Source: Pleurotus ostreatus/Saccharomyces cerevisiae fusant (Eukaryota; Opisthokonta). Taken from it: DNA of 64,000 nucleotides. The stretch's first letter is position 1. Every line of letters begins with the position of its first letter. Below are positions 23,865 to 34,800 of this stretch, in pieces. The DNA lies in the NCBI GenBank assembly GCA_024196135.1, contig JAMQCK010000081.1, positions 1 to 64,000 of the forward strand, in the 5' to 3' direction. Both the position numbers and the translations under genes were made by a program. Below the pieces are notes generated by a model, which was given only the letters and a program-made list of their open reading frames with translations, had not been told where the DNA came from and did no database searches.

Positions 23865-26374
23865 ATGGGTTACTTCGGAACCAACCGCAACGAGGCCTTG
23901 GGCAAGGCGTGGAATGGCGTGAAAGGTCAGTAAATAGATATACACAGTCGCAACGCATCGGTAACGGTCTTTGTCGCGCAGAGAAATCTTGGACAGTCCT
24001 GGTTTCGACGACCACGTTATATTCGTTGCACATACTGCTGATAGGTATACATATCACTCTTCTAGTGATATGTAAGCTGCACATCGAGGAGCGCGTCTTC
24101 ATCCCGTTGTCGGAACACTGGATCGGAAGGACTTCGACTGCCATGACAATAGCGGCGACGGGCTTCGCAACAGTTCGTCCCCGTCTCATTTAACTGAGGC
24201 TCGTCAATGGCTGAATGATCACTAGCTCTATGCTTCCTTGCTTGTGTGGCTCACACAACGGCTCGCGACACAACGACTCTTACTGGCTGACCCAACGACC
24301 GCCTCGGGAATTCACGACGAATTCAATGCATGGATCGGACTCGGCTCGGCGCTCTTGACCTTGTGGAACCAGCTATCGGTCCGAACCGCGGCAATTTGGG
24401 TGTTCTGCATAGCGACCTACCTCGTCAGCACATCTATCCTCCACGTTACTATCCCTGCCATGTTCACCGTGAAGACTGGTACTCTGTACACGGTAAACTC
24501 AACAACATCCCAACTCGCCTACCCACATGTTTATGACCTGATCTAGTGAGTGAAGTACCTTGTCGATTCGTATCCCGCTGACAAACCAAGCAGCAAAGGA
24601 TATCATCTGCGGTCCTCAGATGCACAAGCCATCCTAGGTGGCGCGTCCAGCTTGCTGCCTTTCCTCGCGATTCAGGACTACGAGGCGACTATCGGTTTAG
24701 CCAACGCCACAATGTACGATCGCCTTTCCTCGAATGATGGGTCATTGAACACTACCGTGAATGCGACGACTTTCGACGTTACCTGCGGAGCGCTTGTGTC
24801 TCTGCAGCTGATCAATAACGACACCGACCCTCACAGCACGGAGGCGACTTCGTACAGCGTCTCGCATATCTATCCAAACGGTACTCAGCAGCGTGATATT
24901 GAGCTGGCATACCTCGCACGTAAGTCAGCCACTCAAAACTCCTCTATACGCTCCTGAATTAAGATTGCACAGAAAACAATACCGTAGTGTTTACTCAGCA
25001 CGACGTATCGAAGAACAGACACTATAACGCCGAGAACCGCAGCTTCTACATCTACGGGACCTTCGACATCAGGGACTCGATGGGCAAACTCCTCCCTCGC
25101 TTCGAGCTACCGCAACTCTTCAACCACTCCAGGAATATATCTATGGTCGGCTGCAACATCTACAGCTATAACCACACAATCAAGGTCGACACCAAGACAC
25201 GTCTGCCTTTGCCTAACGAAGTACCAAGCTTTCGCAGCACGTCAAAGTGGTATGATTGGGAACCTCAGCCACTCGTATCAACTCACCAGTTGAATATACT
25301 GGACCTTGTCCGTGCGCGCTCATTACCAACTTTTGCATGACACTGATTTGTACGTGCAGTGGACTCGAGCATTCAGAGAGCAGTACACAACCTCCTTGTC
25401 GCTGTCGGGCACGGCCGCAAGCTCGACTGGGAACAGTCCTCATCTTGGCTTCATGGAAAGGTGAGCGTTAATATCCGGCTCTGTGATTTTTATTTACTGA
25501 AGCAAAGCGCTTAGCTTCGTCATGACTATCCTCGATCTCGAGCAATCTGATTCAGAGGGGTCAGTTAGCTCTGTGCCGCATTTGCAAGCCCGAAGTCGTG
25601 TGCAACTGCATGATCTAGAGAACGCGGTCAGACGGCTCGCCGCCGCCTATTTCTGGTCTTGTAAGTCTGGAGAACCATCGATTTATCCAAGGTTAGCTGA
25701 TCAACGACGTAGTCAATCAAATCGACGCTACTAATCGATACGGTATAGAACGTATTGCCACCGTACCCATCGAGGTCCCTCGACTGGTCCCGCAGCTGCA
25801 GGTACGCAGCCTGGCGTCCTCTTTCCTAGCTTGCAACTGAAATGTCGATTAGCTCAACGAAGTCCCTATCTCTATCGGCCTGACCGTGTCCTTGGTGCTC
25901 GGAATCGCCTGCCAGCTTCTGCTACGGCGCTCGGGAAAGGATCAGAAAGTACCCGAGTCGCTAGGCTTGCTGCAGTTTCTGTGGCTCGCGAATCACAGCA
26001 GCTCGGACGGTGACCTACGACGTACAGTCAAGTCTTCGCACCCGCCAGACGAGGATAGCCTGCGCCAGGCATGCAAAATTCCGCTCGCGCCGTATTGTGC
26101 CGAATGCGTGGAAGGAGATCAGAGAGGTGGTGCGGTCTACCGAATTGGCTCGGGCAGGACGACGGATGTCGAGAGCGCACTGAACGCCGATGGCGTAGGG
26201 CCATCAGGTCCCAGCACAACACGACGGAATGCGGGTGCCAATGCGGGAACACATCAAGCCCCTGGGCCCGTGGCTTATTCCACGTCAAATGAACTGCGAC
26301 AGCAGGGGCCGAACGCAGCCGCCAACATGCAGCACAGAGGACATGCGCATGTGCCCAATGACGCCGGGGAGTGA
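23865..26374 (+). CDS. Orphan multi-pass membrane protein of Agaricomycete type
   Basis: Nine exons: 23865-23925, 23982-24172, 24226-24545, 24594-24919, 24973-25307, 25360-25460, 25515-25660, 25713-25801 and 25853-26374; 696 aa with all phases matching. The N-terminus (MGYFGTNRNEALGKAW) is cytoplasmic-looking. Three hydrophobic segments follow (LYSLHILLIGIHITLLVI, LGSALLTLWNQL, AAIWVFCIATYLVSTSIL). A long loop contains many N-x-S/T sites, suggesting an exposed, glycosylated ectodomain. A last membrane helix (ISIGLTVSLVLGIACQLLL) precedes a Ser/Ala/Asn-rich tail. I recognise the layout from many mushroom genomes as a multi-copy family without known function. No enzymatic or channel motif is visible. 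Confidence 0.75.
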
Positions 26375-27186
26375 CAAGATGACCTCCAGGCGGGCGGTCA
26401 ACGTCGCCACCATAGACTTGCAGAATCTCGCCACGAACATCCTCTCCTTGTACTCTCTGATATCTGCCCTTGTACGATTTCTACTGTACTTACCTATGCG
26501 CGCGTCCATATCTCTGTGTACTTACCCTCCTCGTCGCGTACTGCTTCAAATGTGTATTCTGTCCATCCTCAGTCCGATTTCAATCCAGCAAGTACTGTAA
26601 TCCGTGGATACGAAAGTTTCTTGCTACTGTAATTACGAACACGATGCGAAACGAGCGCGAGCCAAGTGGGATATGGAGCTACGAATAAGGGTGTGCGTGC
26701 TATAATATACTGGATGCCGCAGACGAGACGTTCGTGAGACTATCGTTAACCACAGGCAGGACAGCGTGAGCGGGACATGCACAAAGACCGTGGCGGCGCG
26801 GGGCCGCGACGGTACAGGGAGGCGTAGGGGACGGCGGGTGCTGGGACAAGCGTATGGGGTAGGGAACAGGCGTGTGCCGCGAAGGCACCGTGGAGATGGA
26901 GACCGGACCAGGGAGCGACGGGCGGCGGAGCGCTAGACGAGACGATGACGACGAGGATAAAATAGGCGAGCCAGGGATGAGGCCATGAACACAATGGAAG
27001 GGACCGTGAACCAAAAACAATGCAGGACGAAAACCAAGGTCGGGGTGATTAAAAGTGGCGCTTAAATACGATCAGGTAGGTGGGATATCAATCTGCGCGG
27101 CGCCGGTCAGCCAGCTGACAAGACGACGACGGCGGAGGACAATGACCACCTACCCAAAAGGTATGGCATCACTGCCCCGCAGTCGA
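26375..27186. other. Convergent intergenic region
   Basis: About 0.8 kb between convergent genes. It contains only short frames and presumably holds two 3' ends. No repeat or RNA gene was recognised. Confidence 0.45.
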
Positions 27187-29242
27187 CTATGCCTTGCAGC
27201 AGAGCGACGCCCAGAAGCCCTTGCGGCCCCCGTGCCCGCCGTCCTCGTCCTCGTTGAGCCGTCTCATGTCGCGGTCGTATACACCCATGCCCCGGCTGCC
27301 CGCCACCTCGCGCGGACCGGTGCCGTTCGCGGTGCCCTCCCGTGATGCCGAGCCGTCGACCTGCCCGTCGCTCGGCATCGCGAGCGCCGATGACTGCCGC
27401 CCCAGCGCGCCGCTCGTGCTCGTGCGATACGGTGTCGGGCTCGGCGCCGTCGCATACGGGTGCGGCGTAACGAGGTTCGAGTTAGTATCGCGGTGGCTGG
27501 CACGGCGGCTGTTTGGCGCGAGCGGCTGCACGCTGCTGATGTCGCGCGGTGAACTGCGCTCGCCGGTGTTTGGCCGACGCTGGCTGGGGCGAACGTGTGC
27601 CGGCGTCGGGCTGAGCACCAAGGGTGAAGAGCCGTCCTGACCCTGCGCACGGGAGCTGCGATGTTCGCGCTCGCGGTGTTCCCTATGCTCGCGGTGCCTG
27701 CGATGCTCTCTGGGAGCATGTGGCGAAGAGGCGTTGGCGTGGGCACTAGCAGCCTATTGAAGATGTCAGACAGATGGTGTGCTTCATGTATTATGGGACG
27801 TACACTGCTAGCCTCCCATCCTCTACCGCCATTCAAGAGCATCCAGTCGAACACGCCGTCCTCGGGCTCATTCAAGGTCTTAAGGACCTTGGTGAAGAGC
27901 TCGCGCAGGAAGTCGTAGTCAGGAGTCTCCTCGAAGCCAAGCTTGCGAACATAGTTCATGTATATAGCGAACTCCTCTGCCAAAACCGTCAATTCATCAC
28001 CGACGCCGATGCCAGAACGAACGCACCAGGGAAGCCCTCGCATAGTTCCTGTATAGGTGTCGTCTGTTTCTTCTCCCCGATCTTCTCGTACTTCTGCTTG
28101 TTGGTCGCGGCGCGGAGACCCTGCCATGGCAGCCCACCGCGCAGGAAGTACATGAAGACGTGGCCAAGGGACTCCAAGTCGTCGCGGCGCGACTGCTCGC
28201 GTCCCAAGTGCGTATTGATGGACATGTAACGCGCGGTGCCAGAAAGCGATTTACGCTCTCTGTACGGTATATGCACCTTCGTCTTCGGGTCGCGGTAGTG
28301 CTTCGCCATACCGAAGTCTGAGAGGAAATATGTTAATTTCTGTCACGGGGCAAAGGCAAGATGATATGGCAGTTATTGCAGAAGCCTTCTCTCATACGAC
28401 TCGGGCGAAAAAGGGTACCTACCGATGATGTGGATGGTATTAGCGGTCTTGGTGTTCGGTACACCGATCAAGAAGTTGTCCGGCTTGATGTCACGGTAGA
28501 TCAAGGACTTCTCGTGGATGGACTGCACGCGGGTGACCTGCGGTAACGTGAGCCCGACGTTCGATGACGCGCAAAATTGAAGGTGTATACCATCTGCTTG
28601 GCGGCCATGCAGACTGTCTTGATGCTGAACTTCCGGCCGCACATATCGAAGAGGTCCTCGAGGTTGGGTCCGAGGAGATCGATAACAAGGACGTTGTGCA
28701 GGCCCTCTTGGCCGAAGTAGTGTACCTGGGGTACGCCAGCTAAGCGGGGGTGTAAGCTTCGGTCAGTGGATTGGGTATGGGCTACGCACGAGTGCCGTGC
28801 AATGTCCTGTACGAGCGGAATTCGTCCCGAAGTTGCGGGGCATCCGACTTGCGGGGTTCCTTGAGGAGGGTTAGAGGCGCCTACACGACAAGGCGGTCAC
28901 GCACAAACTTGATGGCTACCGGCGTGTTGGAGACTAGTTTGGCGCCTGCAGACGCGTAAGAACTCTGAAGACAATAAAGCAGACAATAGGCGGCGGCAGT
29001 ATAGCGGTACGGGGGATCGAACCCGTCCGACCCCTCGGGCGTCTCGCTTGCATTGTTCGCACAGACCGCCCCATACCGCGCCCGCGTCAAGCACACGTCT
29101 ACCCACCCTCAAAGACGACACCAAACGAGCCCTCGCCAATCTTCTTGCCGACTCTGTACTGGTTGCCGACGACGCCATTGGAGGTCGTGGAGGACTGTGT
29201 GGGATGGCCGGACGAGGAGGCGATAACGTGTGGAGTCGTCAT
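27187..29242 (-). CDS. Casein kinase I, membrane-anchored YCK type
   Basis: Eight exons on the minus strand: 29242-29107, 28945-28905, 28859-28790, 28739-28591, 28537-28423, 28317-28027, 27976-27804 and 27753-27187; 513 aa. The kinase domain begins with [18 protein letters not shown] and has the catalytic Lys in PVAIKF. It also has the catalytic loop [10 protein letters not shown], the DFGMAK variant of DFG, and the CK1 signature [18 protein letters not shown]. After the domain comes a His/Arg/Ser-rich tail ending [10 protein letters not shown]. The terminal Cys-Cys fits palmitoylation as in yeast Yck1/Yck2, which places the kinase at the plasma membrane. The likely roles, from that family, are nutrient-sensor signalling, endocytosis and morphogenesis. 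The first intron is 161 nt, about three times the local norm. The start is the ATG that gives [12 protein letters not shown]; an upstream in-frame start region is less likely. Confidence 0.92.
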
Positions 29243-29611
29243 GGCTGTCGAGCACCGCGCCGAGGCCGGGAAGTCAGAGAAAGCCGGGAGAGCGCTGGCG
29301 CCGGCGACGCACAGCGAAAGATGGAGGTCGGGAAAGAAAAAGGTCGGCTGCCTGGAACGGACCAATCACCGCACGTGATGAAATACACGTGCGCCTTCCA
29401 TTTCGAAACCGCGGCGCGCGACGTTCCTGGCCGTTTCAACGACGACGTCGACGCCGCGTCAGCGTGCTCGCCGACGTCCGCGGCGAGCGCAAGGTGGTGG
29501 CGTACCAGAAACGCGTTCTGAACGAGTCTCACTCGCTGAAAAAGAGATCCAGAGTCCTTGCCAAGCGTATCCTCATACACAGCCATCGTAAATTAACAGT
29601 ACAGCTCTGCC
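29243..29611. other. Casein kinase promoter / SDR 3' region
   Basis: About 370 bp between two minus-strand genes. It should hold the kinase promoter and the dehydrogenase terminator. No specific element was recognised. Confidence 0.45.
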
Positions 29612-30583
29612 TCACTTCGAACGCGTCGCCTCCAGAGTGTGCTCCCAAAGGCGCTCCTTGCTCTCTTCATCGCCAAAGTAGTTGGTCATCCCGATGCTCT
29701 CGCCCTCCGGGTTAATTCTCTCGACACCGGGCCCACTGTGGTATAGCGCATACCACATCAGCTCCGCGCAGTCCTCCGCCGAGTGCCCAATGAGCGTCAT
29801 GAACGGGTACAGCACGTAGTAGAGCGCCTTCAACGCCAGCGACGGCGCATTCGCCAGGATGCTCGTACGCACGACGCCCGGATACGAGTGCACGAAGGTC
29901 ATCTCGGGATGGAGCTCCGCGAATTTCTGGAAGGATGCCGTCAGCGTCCGAGGTCAGGCCGATGATGAGGGGGGAGCACTCACGACAACCATCAGGTCGT
30001 TGTACGTCGCGTGCGTCTGCGCGGTGTGAATCAACCCATACTTCTTCTTCAGCCCGAGGTCGTCGACGTCGATGGGCGCGCCGCCGCCCGCGGCCTGCAC
30101 GGAGATGACCTTCGCGGGCTCGCCGGCTGCGAGGGCCGCCTTGAGCTGCGGCTGCAGGTCGTACAGGAACTTCCACCGCCCGTAGTACACGATCGCGAGC
30201 TTCTCGTCGATGCCTTCGTCCGTCTCCTTGCGCCCCTCTGCGGGCAGGACGCCCGAGGACATGACGAGGTAGTTGATCTTGGTGATCCCGTGGGAGGCGA
30301 TCTCGCGCACCGCGGCGGCGACGTTGCGCATGAGGCGCATATCGCAGGGGATGAACACCATCTGCTCGCGGGCGGGGGAGGGGAGGGAGGCGCGGAGTGA
30401 GTCCGCGGCCTCTTGGCTTCTGCCGATGATGACGATGCGCGCGCGCCCATTGTTGTGTTGGGCAAAGGCGGAGGCCATGGCGCGACCGATTCCGTTCGTG
30501 CCGCCTACGAAGACGGCGATGGGGTCGTCGATCTTGGGTGCCTCTGAGGCATTGTAGGCGCGGGCAGCTGAGGGGGTAGGCAT
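29612..30583 (-). CDS. Short-chain dehydrogenase-like protein lacking the catalytic Lys
   Basis: Two exons, 30583-29984 and 29926-29612; 304 aa. The Rossmann nucleotide-binding motif is VGGTNGIGRAMA near residue 27. Then come IIGRS, a cofactor-proximal segment with YLVMSSGVLP in place of NNAG, VISVQAAG (candidate Ser) and HATYNDLMVV. In classical SDRs the active site is YxxxK; here it is Y-N-D-L-M, so Lys is replaced by Met. This variant is common in fungal proteins annotated only as NAD(P)-binding, and activity cannot be assumed. The C-terminal part contains FVHSYPGVVRT, which fits the substrate lobe. A TATA box lies 87 nt upstream. Direct repeats sit further upstream. Confidence 0.85.
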
Positions 30584-30669
30584 GCTAGTTCGGTGTGTTG
30601 TGTAGAGGCCTGAGGTGGGTGTGTGGGTATCGCAGTGCGCAGTGAGACATCGTCATGCAGATCATCGTC

Positions 30670-30677
30670 CTTTTATA
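30670..30677 (-). promoter_or_regulatory. TATA box of the SDR-like gene
   Basis: TATAAAAG on the minus strand, about 87 nt before the ATG at 30583. Confidence 0.6.
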
Positions 30678-30696
30678 CAGCGGAACGAGAGCTAGA

Positions 30697-30762
30697 CCCA
30701 GTATGCGTCCGAGAGGCAAGATAAGTCTGACAGAGAGGGCCCAGTACGCGTCCGAGAGGCAA
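30697..30762. repeat. Direct repeat upstream of the SDR-like gene
   Basis: Two 23-nt copies (30697-30719 and 30740-30762) differ at one base and share the core GCGTCCGAGAGGCAA. They are spaced 43 nt start to start, about 115-180 nt before the start codon, where regulatory sites are expected. Confidence 0.6.
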
Positions 30763-31851
30763 ATCCAAGGATTGGTAAGGCGAAGCAGAGGTCTCTATTG
30801 CTGGGCGTTGAATCTGAACCTTCGTCGACTTGACGCGTCAAAGCGGCTGCTTATGTAGGCGGCTAATTACTATCCGAGGTGGTCAATACAGCTAGCACAG
30901 TGGATCTTGAGCCCAGTCCGGTCCTGTTGCTCGCAGATAGGCGGACAATGCGTCGAAGAGTCATCCTACGAAGGATGAGAAGAAGGCGTGGTCATGGTAG
31001 GAGGAAAGCCGAGCGTGGGAGCCAGGGGGTGACAGAGTAACGCAGTCACTCCTTGCGTCCGCCGTCGATTACCAGGAAATATTCTGCCGTGTGTGAGGAG
31101 GCATAAGGGCTTATATGCTTTGGACTCGCAAGGACCATTGCTTTTGTTGATGAAGCTCTGCTGCAGGACTTGGCTAACGATTTGCTTAAATCAAGATTAA
31201 AGTTCAACAAGGGCGTGACCAAACTGTGACATGATTCCTCCTTTAGGAAGGCATTGTGTTCCGTAAGGGCTTTTCCTTCCGTCATTGCGTCCCTCCTGCC
31301 AAGATCAATCATCGAACGACTCCGAGATTCGTCTACCGATTTCGAGCTGCCTCGCTGTGGTTCGACGACGCTCAGAGAGCCGCCCGGTTCAACCGTTCCT
31401 GCTTACGAGAACGCGGTTACCTCCCCGCAAGTTCCCCGCCAAAGACCTCGCGTGATGTCATCGGGACCTGATCAATGCAATGATAGACGCCCGCAATATA
31501 TTCCTTCGCATTTTGCCAGCGCGCTCGCAGGGGTTCGCGGAGGGCCAGGTGTCTCTGAATAGCGCGGTGGACGCCAGCTCGACACGCGCACAGCTCCGGT
31601 CGACCTGCGGGCTAAGTATAGCGGGGGGAAGACCTCGGTCCTGCGTGGGCACGCATTCATTCAGATCGCGCGGCATTTCACCCGTCCCACTCATGTCACT
31701 CCGATAGCGAGTACTTTACCGTGCGGCTTGCCTTTTGGACTCACGACGAGTTTTCCGGCGATCACGTAGCCTGGCTTGGACGATGCCCTTGTTATAAGCG
31801 ACGACACGATACGAAGGCTTGATGCAGGACCTCACGACACGAAGGCTCATT

Positions 31852-34800
31852 ATGTCTGGGAAACAGCCCTCCCGCTCTAGCAGCGTTGACGAGAAGGGGA
31901 ACGATGCTGGGAAGGAGACGACGACTCCGACAACTAAGGACGCGAAGACCACGAAGGATGTAGGGAAGCCGAACAGAGGGATCGCAGCAGCGGGCCCGGG
32001 CGAGAAGCTGCAGCTCGACGAGGGGGAGCAGCGTCTGCGTCTCCGCGAGCATTGGTGGCAACTCTGGTGCGTGGGAAGTTGTGTGGGGAGTACACGAGTT
32101 GAACATGCGCACTTGTTAGGATTCCGGGCAAAGCGCCTCCCCCACCGCCAGCCAACATCGACGATGCACCGGTGCGTTGCCCGATTATCGGTTCGTACGC
32201 TACGGTAGTCTGACGTTCACCGACAGATCATCCCTCTGGCCCACGCCAACTTCCTCTCGCAACTCACATACCAATGGATCACACCACTCATGGTATGGGC
32301 TCATTCGATCTCTCTACTCGGTTCCATCATTCAATCACCCTGCTTAGGTCCTCGGATACCAGCGCACGCTACAAGCGTCGGACCTATGGAAAGTCGACCC
32401 CTCACGCGAATCCGGTACGCTGACATCCCTGCCAACTCCTAGTCTCATTCTTATCCCCCCACAGGCCACCTCTCCGCCGTCTTCGACGCCTCCTGGGACC
32501 GCCGCATCCTCGAAGCCGCCGACTACAACAAACGCCTCTCCGCCGGCGAGATCTCCCCCACCCTCCGCCAGCGCCTCACCTGGACTTTGCGCTCGCTGAC
32601 CACGCCCTCCCACTTCGCTTCCCGGCGCGCCGCCTTTGAAGACGAGTGGCGCACCACGACAGGCAAGAAGGAAGCGAGCCTCGCGTGGGCGCTCAACGAT
32701 GCCTTGGGGCGCGAGTTCTGGATGGGAGGGATCTTCAAGGTCGTCGGAGATACGGCGCAGCTGATGATCCCGCTTATTGTCAAGGCAATCATTAATTTTT
32801 CGAGGGATAAGGAGGCGGCGAAGGCGGCGGGGCAGCCGGAGCCGGGGATTGGGAATGGGGTGGGGATGGCGATTGGCTTGTTGTGTTGCATTATTTTGCA
32901 GAGTTTGTGCACACATCAGGTGAGTCGAAATTGTCAATCAGTCGCTGGAGGAGCGAGGGGGGCAAGGACGCTGACAGCTGGCCCAGTTCTTCTGGCGCTC
33001 CATGCACAGTGGCGCGCTTTCGAGGGCCACCCTCATCAACTCGATCTACAAGCGAGGTGTTTTGCTGTCTGGCAAGGCCCGAGTCGAGATTCCGAATTCG
33101 AACCTCGTGAATCACATCTCGACGGACGTCAGTCGCGTAGACCAGGCGGCACAGTGGTTCGTGAGTATATCCCCCTTCACATCGAGTTGGCAAGTTTATC
33201 TGATGTCCTCCCACAGCATGCAGGTACTTATCCACCGACTTATCCTAGTCCCAATGAAGTATTGACTGACCCCCTCGCTAGCATGGACCGCCCCGATCCA
33301 AGTCATCGTCTGCCTGATCATTCTACTCGTGCAGCTCGGCCCGAGCGCCCTCGTCGGCTTCGTCCTCTTCTTCTTCATGATGCCCATTCAGGAGCGCTCC
33401 ATGCACTTCCAGATCAAGATGCGGAAGGCCTCGGTGAAGTTCACGGAGCAGCGAGCGAAGGTTATCCTCGAGGTGCTGAGTCAGTGTCATTTGACGGGTG
33501 TAAGCAACTGATGTGGACTGATTATCGTGACAGGCTCGATGCGGATTGTGAAGTACTTTTGCTATGAGGTGCCGTTTTTGAACCGTGAGTGGTGTCTATG
33601 TTTTGGTAGGTGCAGAGTCTGACAAGGGCGTAGGTATCGCGAAGATCCGCAACCAGGAGATTAAGGGTATCCGCCGGATTCAGAATTTGCGTTCGGCGAA
33701 GTGCGTCTTTGTCGAGCTGTTCGTTGAACTGGGATACTGACCGGTCTCCAGCATGGCCTTTGCGTGGTCCATCCCCGTACTTGCAGCGACCGTCGCCTTC
33801 GTCACGTATACGAGCACGCACGACGGCTTCGACACCGGTGTCATCTTCGCGTCGCTCAGTTTGTTCAATGTGAGAGTTGGTCCAAATCATACTGAGCCTC
33901 ACAGCTGACTCTCCCTCACAGGCCCTCCGTCAACCGATGCTCTTCCTCCCGCGCTCGATCTCCGCCACTGCGGACGCCCGCAACGCGATGGTCCGCCTCA
34001 AGAAGCTCTTTCACGCCGAGACGATGCCCGCGCGCCCCTTCGTCATCGACCCCGAGTTGCCGCTCGCCGTCGACGTGCGCAACGCGACGTTCGAGTGGGA
34101 GAAGTCGCTCGCGACGGGGAAGCCGGATAAGAGCAAGAAGGAGGCGAAGAAGGATGAGAAGGAAAGGAAGGAGGCGGAGAAGGAGAAGAAGGCTTTGGAG
34201 AAATCGACTGAGGCTCACACTGACGCCCAAGCACACACGGAGCAGGAGCAGCCCGCCGGCGTCCCGCTGCGCGTCTTCCGCGTTGAGGATGTGAATATGC
34301 AGATCGCGCCGGGAAATGTGGTCGCGATTGTGGGTAGTGTGGGCTCGGGGAAGTCGAGTTTGCTGCAGGGCCTGATTGGGGAGATGAAGAAGGTCTCGGG
34401 CGAGGTGCGCTTCCGCTCGGGGCTGGCGTACTGCTCGCAGATTGCGTGGGTGCAGAATGCGACGCTGGTGAGTGGATAAGGGTCTGAGATATGAAGGCAG
34501 AAAAGACTGACTTTGACCTAGAGAGACAACATTTTGTTCGGCAAGGAGTACGACGAGGAGCGGTACTGGGAGGTGTTGAACGACGCCTGCCTGATTCCGG
34601 ATCTCGAGGTTCTTGCTGATGGTGATCTTACTGAGGTACGCGCCTCGCATACGCTCCTTTGCCTTGACTAACCTCCTGCAGATTGGCGAGGCCGGTATCA
34701 ACCTTTCTGGCGGTCAGAAGCAGCGGGTATGTTACTCCAACCCCTTTCCTCCCAAACCGTTTCTGACATCAATACAGATCAACATCGCCCGAGCCCTCTA

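Larger units (their letters stand above)
30584..31851. other. Divergent intergenic region between SDR and ABC transporter genes
   Basis: About 1.3 kb. The SDR-proximal part has a TATA box and a 23-nt direct repeat. The remainder holds only short frames and is presumably the ABC transporter promoter. Confidence 0.5.

Noticed and set aside
22116..23945. Several frames of 70-125 codons on both strands
   Set aside because: No joined set of exons gives a family match; they look random.
29004..29079. tRNA-like element inside the first intron of casein kinase I (minus strand): 7-bp end pairing and a GGTTCGATCC B-box
   Set aside because: The T-stem has a bulge, and I could not fold D and anticodon arms. 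It may be a tRNA relic, but it is not a supportable tRNA gene.
30011..30557. Plus-strand frames opposite the SDR-like gene
   Set aside because: Mirror frames caused by GC-rich third codon positions of the real minus-strand gene.
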